Positions 37,001-48,548 of a stretch of 64,000 nt of DNA are shown one piece after another (position 1 is the stretch's first letter; the number at the start of each line of letters is the position of its first letter). Both the position numbers and the translations under genes were made by a program. The notes beneath the pieces are model-generated. The model saw only the letters and a list, made by a program, of their open reading frames with translations. It was not told where the DNA came from and searched no databases. The stretch is taken from assembly GCA_021464525.1 (NCBI GenBank), contig JADRCO010000025.1, positions 1 through 64,000 on the forward strand, given 5' to 3'. Source of the stretch: Rhizophagus sp. LPA8_4_AMF (taxonomy: Eukaryota > Glomeromycota > Glomeromycetes > Glomerales > Glomeraceae).

Positions 37001-38551
37001 TCATCTCTGTCTTCATTAAGAACTCGTCATGAAAGCACAATAAAAAAATTATTACGGCACTCAGGCGGTTTATTATCAGTAATTAGTGTCCTAAAGCCTG
37101 AACTTGAATTAGTGGGCGGACTATTATCAGAAATTGAGAATGGTAAGGTGAGTTTATAAATTTTTACATTTATATTTTAAAAAAGTCCTTATTTCAACCT
37201 GTAAGTTTGTTTTTAATTAACATAAGTTTGATTTCACATAATTGTAGCTTCCAAGCTTACAAAATGCAACCTTAGATTTTACATTAATTGAACAGTGTCT
37301 AAAAATCTTAGAGAATTCCACTCTTTTCTGTTCCGAAAATCAAAGATGTATTGTAGAAGATAAAGATCTTTTACACATGCTTTTAGAATTACTATTGTAT
37401 TGTCAAGTAGAAGCCTGTGGAAAGAACGTAGAGGAAGCGTCCTTAGGTAAGAATTTTTGTTATATTATATTCTGTATATATGTGTATTTACTGAATCTTA
37501 TTTTTTAATATTTAGCATTAGAATGTTTACTTGGTACTCTTAGAGTGTTGATTAACTTGACAAATGAAAATTTACCAGCTTGCCAGTATATTGGATCACA
37601 TTTAGGAATGTCGATTCTGATGAGATTAGCCACTGTTGGACAACTTCCTAGTAATGTTCCACTTAAAAATAACACAGACCCTTTCATAGTTAGTGCAACG
37701 AATTCAGAATCTGTAGATGCAGTCAAGTTTGATGTGTTATTACTTAGTATTGGTTTACTAATCAACTTGGTCGAAACTGATTCAACCATTCAAGATGAAT
37801 TCCGGAAAGTTGGTTAGTTTTTTATTTTATTTTATTTTAATTTATTTTTTTAATATTCACGAATTAATTTTTTATTTGTTGATTTGTTGATTTGTTAAAC
37901 CAACTTTAATTAACTATATTATTCAATTAGATCAAAATCCAACATGTCCTGGTTCACGAACTTGTATGCGAACCTGCACATGTTTGTCACGTGAATCTGC
38001 TGTATCATGCCTTGTTTCTTTGTACAACTATCAGCTTGAAAAGGATGATGATGAGGTTAATAATTTTTGTCATTTATCGCAACTTAACTTTCAATTTTAA
38101 ATTAAAATTTTTTTTTATTATTATTACAGACTGATAGCAATATCGTAGCAGCATATATGGCTGTTTTGCTTGGCTTATTAATAAAAAATAATCAAGATAA
38201 CCAACAATTGATAATTGATATCCTTTCCTTATATCTTGAAATTATAACCAAATTTTATTCATTTATTATAGATTTAATTTATTTCCTTAACTTGGAATTG
38301 TTCTTTTTTCCTTACAGCGATTGCCGGATCGATCGGTCAATTCTTTAATTAATCTCCTGCAACAGTTTGTGCATTTCAATGAACTAGTTGGTGAAGAAGC
38401 AACAGCGAACGGTCACGCAAGTGGCCAAATGTTAATGAGTTCCTCTTCTTTAAATAATTACCAAACTAAATTAGAAAATCAAGGACGAACTATCGGCGAT
38501 TCATTTTTAGAAATTGTAGATATGTTGAAATCCTTGGAATCATACCAATGA
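34047..38551 (+). CDS. WAPL: WAPL-type cohesin release factor
   Basis: Eleven exons: 34047-36125, 36193-36323, 36401-36509, 36587-36754, 36830-36886, 36968-37147, 37248-37446, 37516-37812, 37931-38055, 38130-38217, 38316-38551; about 1222 aa with consistent phases. Exon 1 encodes a disordered 693-residue Ser/Asn/Lys-rich N-terminus that ends with KTYGRGRTIL (about 659-668), a motif I associate with fungal Wapl just before the conserved domain. Exons 2-11 encode the helical WAPL domain: YALKSSHELRETGDYTRFTD, MDDIFDGL, LLLKLLEGDFLLKIRAHN, then alpha-helical HEAT-like repeats to LINLLQQFVHFNELVGEE. WAPL binds Pds5 and SA/Scc3 and opens the Smc3-kleisin gate to release cohesin from chromatin. Nine introns are GT-AG; the last is AT-AC (listed separately). 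ORFs on the other strand inside exon 1 are shadows. Confidence 0.85.
38218..38315 (+). other. U12-type AT-AC intron in WAPL
   Basis: The intron starts ATATCCTTT, the exact minor-spliceosome 5' consensus, carries TTCCTTAAC (38283-38291), the U12 branch-site consensus, and ends in AC before AGCGATTGCC. Removing it joins ATTG to AGCGA and keeps the frame (QQLII-E-RLPDRSVNSL). Using the AG two bases later shifts the frame to an early stop. No GT donor exists between the end of the conserved exon and the branch site. The branch-to-end distance, about 25 nt, is somewhat long for this class. Confidence 0.75.
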
Positions 38552-40029
38552 CATCCAAGAGTTAAAGTAATATTAGGTATGAATATATTGAAAGGATTCA
38601 AACTCAAATTTGTTAAATCAGTTTTTTTGATTCTTACCCCTATCATATTTACAACATATAAAATGAATTTGTAATTGTTGTAATTGTAAATTTACTTTTT
38701 TTTTATCCTCACTTAAATTAGTTCATTTGATTTTACTTCATATTGTTTATACTTCATTTCATTTCTTTTTTTTTTATAAATGTTTAAAAATTCTTTACAA
38801 TATATAGTACATAATATATAAACGACACTTTTTGAAAAAATTTATTTTCTTTAGAATTCAAAAATTATTCTTTATTGTTAAATTTTAAATTTTTATGATG
38901 AAAAGGTAGTACTAAAGAAATTGGCTAATATTCTTATTTAGCATCCTAAATCCTTCTTATCCTCATTTATGATTCATCTGTATAGAATACATATTCTTTT
39001 TTTCTCTTTGTTATATTTATTTCTTAAATATAATATTATTGGCATAATAATTTTCAAATAAAATATTTATCATTAATCTTTTTCGATTTTTCACCAACCG
39101 ATGTTTCATTTTTTAAATATATCTAGAAGCATTCTCATCTTAGTTTAACAATTAATCCCAGTGTATTTGATATTTTGATCACTTGTTCTTATAATTAGGT
39201 TTTTTTATCATCATAACTGAAATAATAAAACAACGCAACAACTTTTTTAAAATTGATCAATAAACCTATTGCATTAGTTTGAACCAATTAAAGACTACTA
39301 CTTACTTATAAGGATGGACTTTCTTGACAATAATTATTTAAAACTATCAACTAATATTCAATCGCGAGATTAACAATGGCAAAGGGTGAATGCATAGAAA
39401 ATCGTTCATGAATATTAATATAAATTTTTTTCTTCGTGATTCCACATTTAAATACCTTTTCTAATCATAACCATAAAAGATAAACCCCTTTTATAAATAC
39501 TTTTATCTTTCAAAAACGATTTAATAAATTGATTCGTTAGAATAATATAGAATTCCTTTTAATTACTGATGGCAAAGTGTCCTTTGAAGAACATATTCTC
39601 GTCATTTTTCTATTTTAATGGACGCAGGCCAAATCTAGGTAAATAAGAATATGTTGAACAATGTATTTTTAAGATTCAGAAGTAAAGAGAACTCAAAATC
39701 TCAAAATATAGAAAAATTTCTTTGCACTGTAAAAAAAACCCAACATGCGTGTCACACATATCACGTGATTTATTAAATTACTGCGGATCACAATATACTT
39801 TTTAATTTAAACCATCCTTTAAAAAATATGAAGCGTTTATTACATAACAATTTTACTCGGTTAACTAATTTTTTAAATTTATAAATTTTCGCTCAAATGT
39901 TCAATTTTATGAATAAATATTTTGAAAATGGGAACGTACAGTATTATATTATAATAATAAGTCCAATAAACTAAATATTATCAAAAATGATATATTCCAA
40001 CATTTAAAGAATGAAGCGATTACAACTTG
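38552..40029. other. 3' flank of WAPL, no gene seen
   Basis: AT-rich with many T runs. No supported coding sequence, RNA gene or bounded repeat. Confidence 0.5.
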
Positions 40030-40735
40030 CTTGCTTCCAGCCATACTTCACCCGGGAGACGCATAGATTTGGCATGATGATAACTTAACTTCACTGAGAT
40101 TCTCGTCATTAAGAACTTTTTCACAGGTTTCACGAGCGATGGAAGATATTTCTGACAGTGAAAGTTACCAAGCTAATTTATTGATCTAAATTTTTCAAGT
40201 GCTCAAGAGTGTATTTAGTTGTAAAAAGTTTTATTGCATTCTTTTAAACATTACATGACTTTCATATTATCTCTTCAAGGTTAGGTTTATTCTTAGTTAT
40301 TAACTCAAAGTATCCAAATAACAAGTCTATAAAAACTCCACAACCTTAAGAATGCTAATAATCGTCTGCAGAAAATTTATTTAGATAGGTTTCCTGCCTC
40401 AGAAAATGTAGATTTCACCTAAAGAAATAGAAACTCTTTGCCATTAGGTTCATCGTAAAATTTTCGAGCTTCCTCGTGAAGGCTTTTTACACATTGCGAA
40501 TAATCTTCTTGTGATGAATTTTCTTGTTCTGGGAATCGAGATAGTTTATCTTGTAGATAACGAACAATGCTGGATACACGAACGGCGTGACGGAGACTAA
40601 ATTTCCTAATTTACTGTTGTCCATAAGTGAAAATAACCAAAGGCCAATTTCTAAGTTGCCAATGTAAGATTGCCATAAGTTTCCTCCTACATATGAGTTG
40701 AATGAAGCTTTACCTGCTAAGGATATAGAATTAAA
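40030..40735 (-). pseudogene. Degraded coding relic of unknown family
   Basis: Minus-strand peptides look protein-like and follow in order: KASFNSYVGGNLWQSYIGNL and EIGLWLFSLMDNSKLG (about 40722-40605), then in another frame SLRHAVRVSSIVRYLQDKLS and VKSLHEEARKFYDEPNGK (about 40600-40430), then SSIARETCEKVLNDENLSEV (about 40150-40085). The frame changes near 40605 without an intron, so this appears to be a broken gene. Homology unknown. Confidence 0.4.
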
Positions 40736-42077
40736 TAAAATTAAATCAGATATGTAGGAAATTATTATTAAAAATTAAGATATTACAATTCTTTCTTATT
40801 CCGTAGTTATCATATAGAGAACGGCTGTTATCATCTTGGTATGTTGTTCAGAGTATCATATGACATTGGACGAATAAGAGAGGTAGATAATCAAAGATTG
40901 TCATTATTTTGTACAAAATAATGACGTATTACAATACCAAAGATACGAGAGGCGTACTTCTTCCAGGTATGATCTATCTTCTAACAATCGGAACTAATAA
41001 CTCATTGCGTATAGTACAAGCCACCAATCAAGAGTATATTAGGAGTAGTGATCTAGAGTAATCAACCAAGATTACGCTAAAACAACGAAATCAGTTTTAT
41101 AATTATATCATAGTTCTGATTGTTCTGATTAATAGTGAAAATTATTATTATTATTATTATTTTTAACTAAACATATACATTTTATTTTATATAGGACGTG
41201 AGAGTGCACATTAAAATGTTACGCGACGCGATGACAATTATTGATAAATATGGATAGATTGATTTGACATTAAAGGCGCAGTGTATAGTGCTGTAATGAG
41301 TCATTGCAAACTTTTATACTTTCGCATAAATCATGACTATGAGTATTGCTATTACATAATTTGTACAACATAAAAATAAATTTTTGACACAATAAACACA
41401 AAAACCAATCTTTGCGAAATCAAAGTGTAAAATCTTACTAGTATGACTTTGTAAGAATTAGACGTTTGCTTGACTTTTAAGATAGTTAAGAAACTGTTTC
41501 GTCTAATTCATCTTATCTTTATTGTTATTGTTATTGTTATCTTATATTATTTTTACATTTTTTTGTAATTAAATAATAATTAATAATAAATTATAAAGAA
41601 CTTTGACCAAGATTCCACGTCTTCTTTCATAAGTATACTAATATGAAAGATTTTTTTGTACAAAAGGAACCTCCTGCCTAGATGCGGTAAAGATAATCAC
41701 TGCGGAAACTAAGTGATCAACAAATCGACGAACAGTGGCTTAGAACAATAAAGTCTCCTCATGTTAATAAAGCTGATAATGTCGGGTACGGTGTCATTCA
41801 TTGCAATACATATGAAGAAACTTGCATTTTTTTTCACAAAATGAAATATAAAAAGGCTCTGTGGACCTTTTTTAATACAATAATTAAATTTTTGGAAGCA
41901 AGAGAATTCCAAACGGGAAAAAAAATAGTATAGAAAGAAGTAAGTTTTACTGATTTAAAGTTTCTCTCTACCTCTTCTAATTTTCCCAAATTTCTTTCTA
42001 TTCACATTTAAATAACTCCACAGACCACAACTCCGTCAGAATATGAAAGAATGAAAGACCTGTAGTTTGACCTAACC
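40736..42077. other. Non-coding stretch
   Basis: AT-rich. A perfect 22-bp palindrome with arms CATTATTTTGT lies at about 40900-40921. A TAT/TTA simple repeat occurs near 41146-41162 and TTATTG repeats near 41521-41540. The ORF at 41709-41912 on - has no domain. Confidence 0.45.
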
Positions 42078-42328
42078 ATGGAAACTATAGATACACCAAC
42101 GGTTAAAAGGTACTTAGTGCATAATTATTTTGTTTTTTATTTTGTTTTATTTTAATAATACTGATAATAAACTTTTTTTTCCTGAAAAGAATCAAAAAAT
42201 TAGCCATGATTATTTGTCTCGAATGTATCAAATTACAAACAAAAATTATTTCGCTTCAAGACGAATTGCTTTCCGCACAAAAAACAATAACTAGGTCGAC
42301 AACTCCGACAACTCCTCGCAAAGAGTAA
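42078..42328 (+). CDS. Small 56-aa coiled-coil-like protein, hypothetical
   Basis: Two exons, 42078-42109 and 42190-42328, with an 80-nt GTACTT...AAAAG intron, open from an ATG to TAA: METIDTPTVKRIKKLAMI then CLECIKLQTKIISLQDELLS and a Thr/Pro-rich tail ending PRKE. The middle is amphipathic with leucine/isoleucine spacing suggesting a short coiled coil. It faces the J-domain gene tail to tail, 164 bp away. The family is not recognised, and the acceptor is not a strong one. It could be a real micro-gene or chance. Confidence 0.4.
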
Positions 42329-42492
42329 ATTTTTTAAATTTTTTATAAATATGATGCTAATTTAATTATGTAGAAACGTAGTGTTTTTATATATGTATCA
42401 GATATACGAAAAATAGTGTATTCTTTGATTAGTGTAAATTGTAACAAAATAAAAAAAATTTTAATGCTTGGTACTTCTCAGAAAAAAAATTA

Positions 42493-43389
42493 TTATTTCA
42501 CATCAACTACATTGTGAGGATCTTTAATGTTTGTATTAGGTGAGATAGGTTGGTCGCAATTATTTTTTGTGTTACTGTCAGCTATTGGGGTAGAAGGAAC
42601 AATGTAATCCAAGTCCGGAAACTTTTTAACGAATAATTCGTTCTTGTGAATATCGACGTTTGTTCCTAAGAATTGACTAGAGCGAGAAATCTTCTTGCGT
42701 AAGGATTCTTTAGGACATGTAGAGCCAAGTATGGGGACTGGGTCATTGTATTGCAAAACTTTTGTGAGTTTCCCCCACTACATTAAGAGCATTGGGTTAA
42801 TACGTAAATAGTTAAGGGAAATAAATCTGGTAATACATGGTGAAATACCTCTTCAATTTCAATGCTGCCATCCTTATCCGGATGATATTTCATCGCAAGT
42901 TTCCTATAGCTTGAACTAATTTCGACTTTGGTCGCGTTGAGTTCTAACTGAAGGAACTCATATAAATCTGTTTCCTTTGGTTTATTGACTACTATCACAT
43001 TATGAAAAATAAGCAATATACGTTACAGGGTAGGTGTTAGGTAATTTACTTTTATTATTTGGCTATTTACCACAGGTAGGTTCAAATTTCTTTGTTTTCA
43101 ATGGCCCGTCTATCCATTCGTTTAGTAATGACTTATGGCGTGTGTTATATTCGTTCTCATTGATTTGGCCATCCTTAAATTGACGTTCGTTCTCACCTAA
43201 TTCTGCATGAAGATTCATCATATAGTTTGTAGCTCCAAGATGTAGTGCTATTATATTGAATATTAAATCATAATTTCATTTATGGAGATATGAAATGTTG
43301 AAAGTGATATTACCAATGAAAAATAATTTAACCGGATTTGGATATCCGATAATCTTACAAAATTTGAACGGATATACTGTATGTTCCAT
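42493..43389 (-). CDS. Short J-domain (DnaJ-like) protein
   Basis: Four exons: 43389-43314, 43247-43071, 42988-42849, 42777-42493, GT-AG introns of 66-82 nt, total 678 nt and 225 aa. Residues about 90-145 resemble a J domain: TDLYEFLQLELNATKVEISS, then YRKLAMKYHPDKDG with the HPD motif at 120-122, which in J proteins stimulates Hsp70 ATPase. Helix IV is short and diverged (WGKLTKVLQYNDP). The N-terminal 84 residues (HLGATNYMMNLHAELGENER, NTRHKSLLNEWIDGPLK) and the C-terminal 80 residues are unfamiliar. No signal peptide, Cys-rich zinc region or G/F region, so it is class C if functional. All four phases agree, which supports the model; the gene could still be a degenerating J-protein copy. 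Confidence 0.6.
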
Positions 43390-44472
43390 TATTCAAACCT
43401 GTTATGTCCCAAACTTAACTAGATTGGGCGTTGTATTTTGAGACATTCATATTATCCTATCGATAAATAAATTTTCACCGATGTATAATATATTAAATAC
43501 TGTATATTGTAATTTGAAAATATTTAGATAGCCTGATAAGTAAATATCTATCTGACAATGGAAATCGTATATCTATCTATATATAGAGAAGTATAATTCT
43601 TTGTGACGGATTCAAGTCTCGACATATACTAGTAGGTCTACTCATTTCGGTCGGCTGCAAATTTCGATCATAAGCAAAATAAACAATACCACTTGAAAAC
43701 TAGATTAGTCAGGCAGGATCATCAAATTGTTACAGATTATATTGTAATATACTATATTTATTTACGTAGTAAGTTTTTTGTTTCAAGAAAAAGCATTTCA
43801 TTATCCTAGCGACCTAGCTTACTTAATACATGAAAGGAGTAAACATATTTGTATAAATTTTGTAGATTTTCATACAGATCATAATGTATTGTTACTTTAA
43901 ATTTTAACTGCATGAGAATGAGATGTACAGTATATTAGAATATATAATAAATATATAAATAAAACATTTTTAAATTTTATCAAAGGTCTGAATTTTTTTT
44001 ATTTGCGTATTTTACAGGATTTTTATTATCAGGTCTGTGTACTGCTAATAATAAAAAGTTCAAAGGCCGCCTGATCCCTAAACATATACTGTATTTTCTG
44101 AGTTCCGTTCGACCTAGAAAAACATAAAAATCGATCACTAAATACAGCAGAAGATCTAGCCAATCAAAAACTCTAAGAACAACAAAGCTAATATATTTTT
44201 AATTCTAAATGGATCCAATTAACGAATTAAAATTATTTCACTGTACAGATCTCACACCAGGCTCCGTATTTTTAAGAGAATTTATAACGAGAGATTAATA
44301 TCAAAGAATAAATATGATACAACTCATAAGAAGAATTAGTAATTGGTTCATATTTTCCTATTTGTAATTTTCAAACTTTTATTAAGCGTTGTGAACAATC
44401 TCAAATATATAGATCAGAGATTATGGGGCAAAACATTTTAGCGGTAGTACATTAAAAAGTACGATGAAATCC
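43390..44472. other. Non-coding stretch
   Basis: AT-rich sequence between the J-protein gene and the SINE-like insertion. Nothing supported. Confidence 0.45.
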
Positions 44473-44490
44473 ATTGGCATAACGTTCCCT

Positions 44491-44589
44491 TTTTTTTTTT
44501 TTTTTTTTTAAACCGATTATGCAAGTCAAATTACTCACGTTGGCCATGGTACAAGACCACATAGGCATCTAGAGTAACGTGAAGCCTAA
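44491..44589 (-). mobile_element. SINE-like 99-bp retro-insertion
   Basis: An 18-bp sequence ATTGGCATAACGTTCCCT is present at 44473-44490 and again at 44590-44607. Between them is a 99-bp insert that on the minus strand ends in about 19 A. This is target-primed retrotransposition. The body (containing ACCATGGCCAACGTGAGTAA on -) has no coding sequence. It has no clear tRNA-type A and B boxes, so it may be a short SINE, a truncated snRNA copy or a truncated LINE tail. Confidence 0.65.
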
Positions 44590-44603
44590 ATTGGCATAAC
44601 GTT

Positions 44604-44731
44604 CCCTATAAAAAATTTTTATCCGAATATTTCCATTATTTCTCCGTGTCTTCCGTAAAAATTCTGTGAAAATGATACACTCACGGAAAAAACATGGAAA
44701 GATAAGACAACGGATCAAATTTTTTACCGGG
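44604..44731. mobile_element. Short MITE, CCCTATAAAAAATTTTTATCCG family, copy 1
   Basis: Inverted termini: left CCCTATAAAAAATTTTTATC, right (reverse complement) CCCCGGTAAAAAATTTGATC. The same termini and interior motifs (TCTGTGAAAA, CACGGAAAA) recur in the 62116-62299 copy. The retro-insertion at 44491 landed immediately outside, or in, its left end. Confidence 0.5.
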
Positions 44732-45100
44732 GTTTATTAATAACCCTTGTGGGAGGGTTTATGTTGCTGGATATTTACTTTGAAAGACTTAAAGGAAATA
44801 TTTCCATTTGGAAACACGTCAAATTATAATTAATCGAAGACTGAGTTTCATTATTTCATTTTCATTTCTATAGAAGGAAGTTTGAACAGTGTATTTTACC
44901 TTCAATATATGAAAGCTTACATTAGTTTTTGTCTTACACTGTGTATTTGTTTAATTATTCAATACAAAAAAAAAATCATATTTTAAATAAATTTATTATT
45001 CAGTGAAATGGTATAAACTATACAGAAAAAAATTGTAAATCAACCATATTCAATTCCTGGTTAAAAGAGCCCAGGGCATAAAAATTTAAATATAAGTATT

Positions 45101-45179
45101 AGTTATTTGATAGGGGGGTTAGAATATCATCGAACTGCGAAGAAGTTCGGATGATATTTTAACCCCCTATCAAATAACT
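45101..45179. repeat. Near-perfect 79-bp hairpin within a dispersed repeat
   Basis: Two arms of about 36 bp (AGTTATTTGATAGGGGGGTT and onward, against its near-exact reverse complement) surround a loop of about 6 nt. The hairpin and about 250 bp downstream (to about 45420) are repeated at 46495-46745, where only the left arm remains (GTTATTGGGTAGGGGGGTTG). Confidence 0.7.
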
Positions 45180-46194
45180 GTTTTATCCTGCAGCCGCCGA
45201 TGATCATGCTTATAACTATTTCCGGTTTAACGTGCGGCGTCCTTTTAACTTTTTACATGTTATTTAATATCTGAAAAAATATCAATAATAATTATGCAAT
45301 TGTAGTTTATTTATAGCTAATAAAAAAAATATCAGCATGATGAAAAAAGCATGATCCTATTTGGCTGTAGGATAATCATATTACAAATTGTCAGTTAGTA
45401 TAATATGTTATATATTTTTTTTTTCACGTACGATTTATGTCATTTCAAAAAATTGAAATTAGAAAGATTTATTTCTCGGTAACTTTATAATTATTTTATC
45501 TTATATATGATATATTCAAATAATGAATCCTTTATAAGTTTTATTATCTTAGAAAACTTCATTTATTTTTTTTTACTTATAATTATAAATTTTGTAGGTT
45601 ATTGGCGCATTTAATACCGTGTAATTCTTTGAGAAACCTTTCAGTTCGTTTAGCTGGATATTTTAATCTTTCAGGTATTTACAAGTTCTGATTGGGTGCC
45701 GTTATTTATATTGAAGTTATGGTATTTTAGATAGGTTATTTAGCACACGGTATCACACCCTCTTGTTTCCCCATTATATGTCACCGTCCAATAGAAACTT
45801 GGTAGTGAATCAACTTTCAGTGCCAAGTCTCTTTTTTATATAGAGATAACAAATAACAGTATACTTTAGAAAAAAATAAGAACTCATAAATAATAAATTT
45901 AATAGAAATTCCGAAATGAAAGATATTATAATATTACTATGTCGGAGTCTGTAATTGTAAATTGTTGAGAGCTAAATATAATTACCCATATGAAAAAATG
46001 CTCGTGTGAAAAAATAAATAAATATATCTTTTTAAATTTTTCAGTGTTTTGATAATTTATATAAAGATACTGAAAATTTAAAATGACCAGACATCGCAAT
46101 AAGAAATCATTTTTAAGTCAAGAACAATGCAACTTATGATACCATATTTTTTGATTCTAGGTGCTAGATAACGAAAAAATGGACCAAAATAGTT

Positions 46195-47530
46195 TGGATA
46201 AAGATTTAGCCAAATCTTAAAAATGCTGAACAAAAGTTAAGTGAGGTAGATGATAAAAAAATGATACCGGAGAAGGTAGTCAGGCCATCACTACTAGATG
46301 GGTATCAGAACATAGTAGTAGGAATAACCAATAAAGTACCAATGAGTTCTTCAAAAAGTAGTTTCAGACTTTCAGTACATTCTAAAATTAATGTTCAATT
46401 TTTAAATGTTTAAAATTTCTTAAATTTTTTAAAATTAAGCAGAATATAATAAACAATCAATCAAAGTATGGCTTATAAGAACAAAATATTTTAACGTACT
46501 ATATAAATAATAGTTATTGGGTAGGGGGGTTGAAATATCACCGAACTGCGAAAACCGTGTTATTATGCAGACGTCCAAGATCATGTTCCATATAAAAACA
46601 TAGTAAACAATAGGTATTTTACCTATAAAATCTAAATCACGTAATGCGTCAAAAATATCAAAGATAGTTATGCAATAAATACTTTCTCTAAAAAATATCA
46701 GTCCTATTTGGCTGCATAATAACAAGTAATATAGTAATATATAATATTTTTATTCATTGTAAATAATGAATATGAATCATAACTCATGAGTAACTATAAA
46801 CATTGTTATAAATATCTTTGAAATATAGTTTTATTTGGTTTTTTCTATAAACGATCTTAATATTAACTTTTTCCAATTTATTATCCTTGTAAATATTTAG
46901 AATTTCTTTGATATAATACTTATTAGCATATTTGCACTCGCTATTCTACTTCGTTAGGTATTCTGTTTACTTGGTTCTTCAATCTTGTATTACTAATTAC
47001 CATTAAAAGACATTTTATCTATGTAGTCATTTTTCTGAAGAATATTTATCTGCATGAAGTTAATAAATAATAGACATGTCTGTTTATGCGCACATTCGTA
47101 AAACAAAATATTTCTTTAAATCATTTATTATATGTAATTTTAACATAAACAATGATCCCTATTATAACAATAACCTAACCAATATAGAAGATATGTAGGC
47201 ACTCTAACACTATTACTAAAGATTGTGCTGCAAATAACGTTATATTTCATTGTTCTGATTTTTTACAACATTTAAGGAAATACTACTATTATAACTAGAT
47301 ATGTAAGTAAAATCAAATTGATAGAATTTGCAATCTTCAAAATATTTTTTTTTTAAATATTAATCGATAAAAACTTTCCGTACATATTCTATTTTTGAAC
47401 TTCCTATAAAATATCTCTAATAATTTTATGCGAATTAATTAAATGATAAACGTGTATTTTATTTTTGAATGTATAGAATATAATGAATATAGCTGGCAAC
47501 TAACATATATTAATCTATTTCTTAATATTG
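46195..47530. repeat. Segmental duplication, copy 1
   Basis: Blocks at about 46225-46345, 46725-46805 and 47205-47530 match in order and orientation blocks at 51815-51905, 51955-52035 and 52040-52350. Examples are AGTTCTTCAAAAAGTAGT, ATATGTAAGTAAAATCAAAT and TTTTATGCGAATTAATTA in both. The first block reads like a coding relic (RPSLLDGYQNIVVGITNK). This copy carries the extra hairpin-type repeat at 46495-46745. Confidence 0.6.
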
Positions 47531-47655
47531 CAACCACCACCTATGAATGAAGTGAATAGATGGGACTTTGAGATGTCAAATATCTGACCAATCCATACAA
47601 AATTGGTATGCATATAGTCCCAACTAAAGGCCTAATGAAGATGAGAAAAAAAAGG

Positions 47656-47783
47656 GCATACTATATAGGTAGCTGTAGGGAGGGACAATATGAACAGGAA
47701 CATGAGCAGGAGCCCTTTAGGGAGAACTGCGAATGTGGATGCTCATATTGTCCCGACACATATGCTACCAAATTTTAGTATGC
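47656..47783. mobile_element. 128-bp MITE with GCATACTA termini
   Basis: Imperfect inverted ends of about 40 bp: left GCATACTATATAGGTAGC...GGGACAATATGA, right TCATATTGTCCCGACA...GGTAGC-like...TAGTATGC. No coding capacity. Target duplication not evident. Confidence 0.55.
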
Positions 47784-48548
47784 TAATGTATAATGCTGAT
47801 AGCTTTAACTGACTATAAACAGGCAAAGGTTGTTTGATTAAAATGTTTAGAACTTGATCGAGAAAAATATTCCAATATCATGGCTATAAATCGAGGAATA
47901 ATCGACGCTAGACAATGGGTAAGTTTACCACTGTGTAATCACACTGTCAAGTGTCAAGAATAAAAGACAGGATAGAGCCGTAGGCGTATTCAATTATCCT
48001 GAGTACCTAAAAATCCGACCCGATCGGCCCGGAGCAGTCGGAGCAGTGATCAAAAGCTCAGAAGAATTTATTTTTAAAATTATAAAATATACCTTTATGG
48101 AATCTTAGTGTTATTAATTTATAAGAACTACTAGAAATAATTCTAGACAGAACAATCACTTTATCATGTTTTCGACTTTGGTATAAATGTGGTGCCCTAT
48201 TTTATGGCGACATATCGAGCTAAAGGAAATGACTTGCAGAGAGCGGAAGGAAAAATCTGGATTGGGAAATATTAGTAATATTAGTATACCACACCGCTCG
48301 CATTATAAGAATACATGAGTTAAAAAACATCCCGATCGGAGTAACTTCATTAATAATTAACAGTAAATTCGTTATCGTGGATATAAGTTAAGACGTGGAT
48401 CATGTGATTCATTTAACTTTGGCACTTTATTATTTCAATTTGTGCATACATATTGATAAAAATTTTAAAAAAAAAAGTTATGCCGAATTGTATTGATTTT
48501 AACTTGTATTAATTTATTTAAGGCATGGCGATTTTATATGAGTTTAAG
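47784..48548. other. Non-coding 3' flank of kinase gene F
   Basis: No supported gene. A patch at 47990-48060 (CCCGATCGGCCCGGAGCAGTC) is unusually GC-rich for this window, but no repeat boundary is visible. Confidence 0.4.

Noticed and set aside
38163-38164. GT dinucleotide as a conventional donor for the last WAPL intron
   Set aside because: It would remove well-formed conserved coding sequence and has a poor consensus, whereas the AT-AC sites match the U12 consensus and keep the frame.
40900-40921. Perfect 22-bp palindrome as a possible regulatory site
   Set aside because: It is isolated in AT-rich DNA with no neighbouring gene or second copy, so chance is a sufficient explanation.
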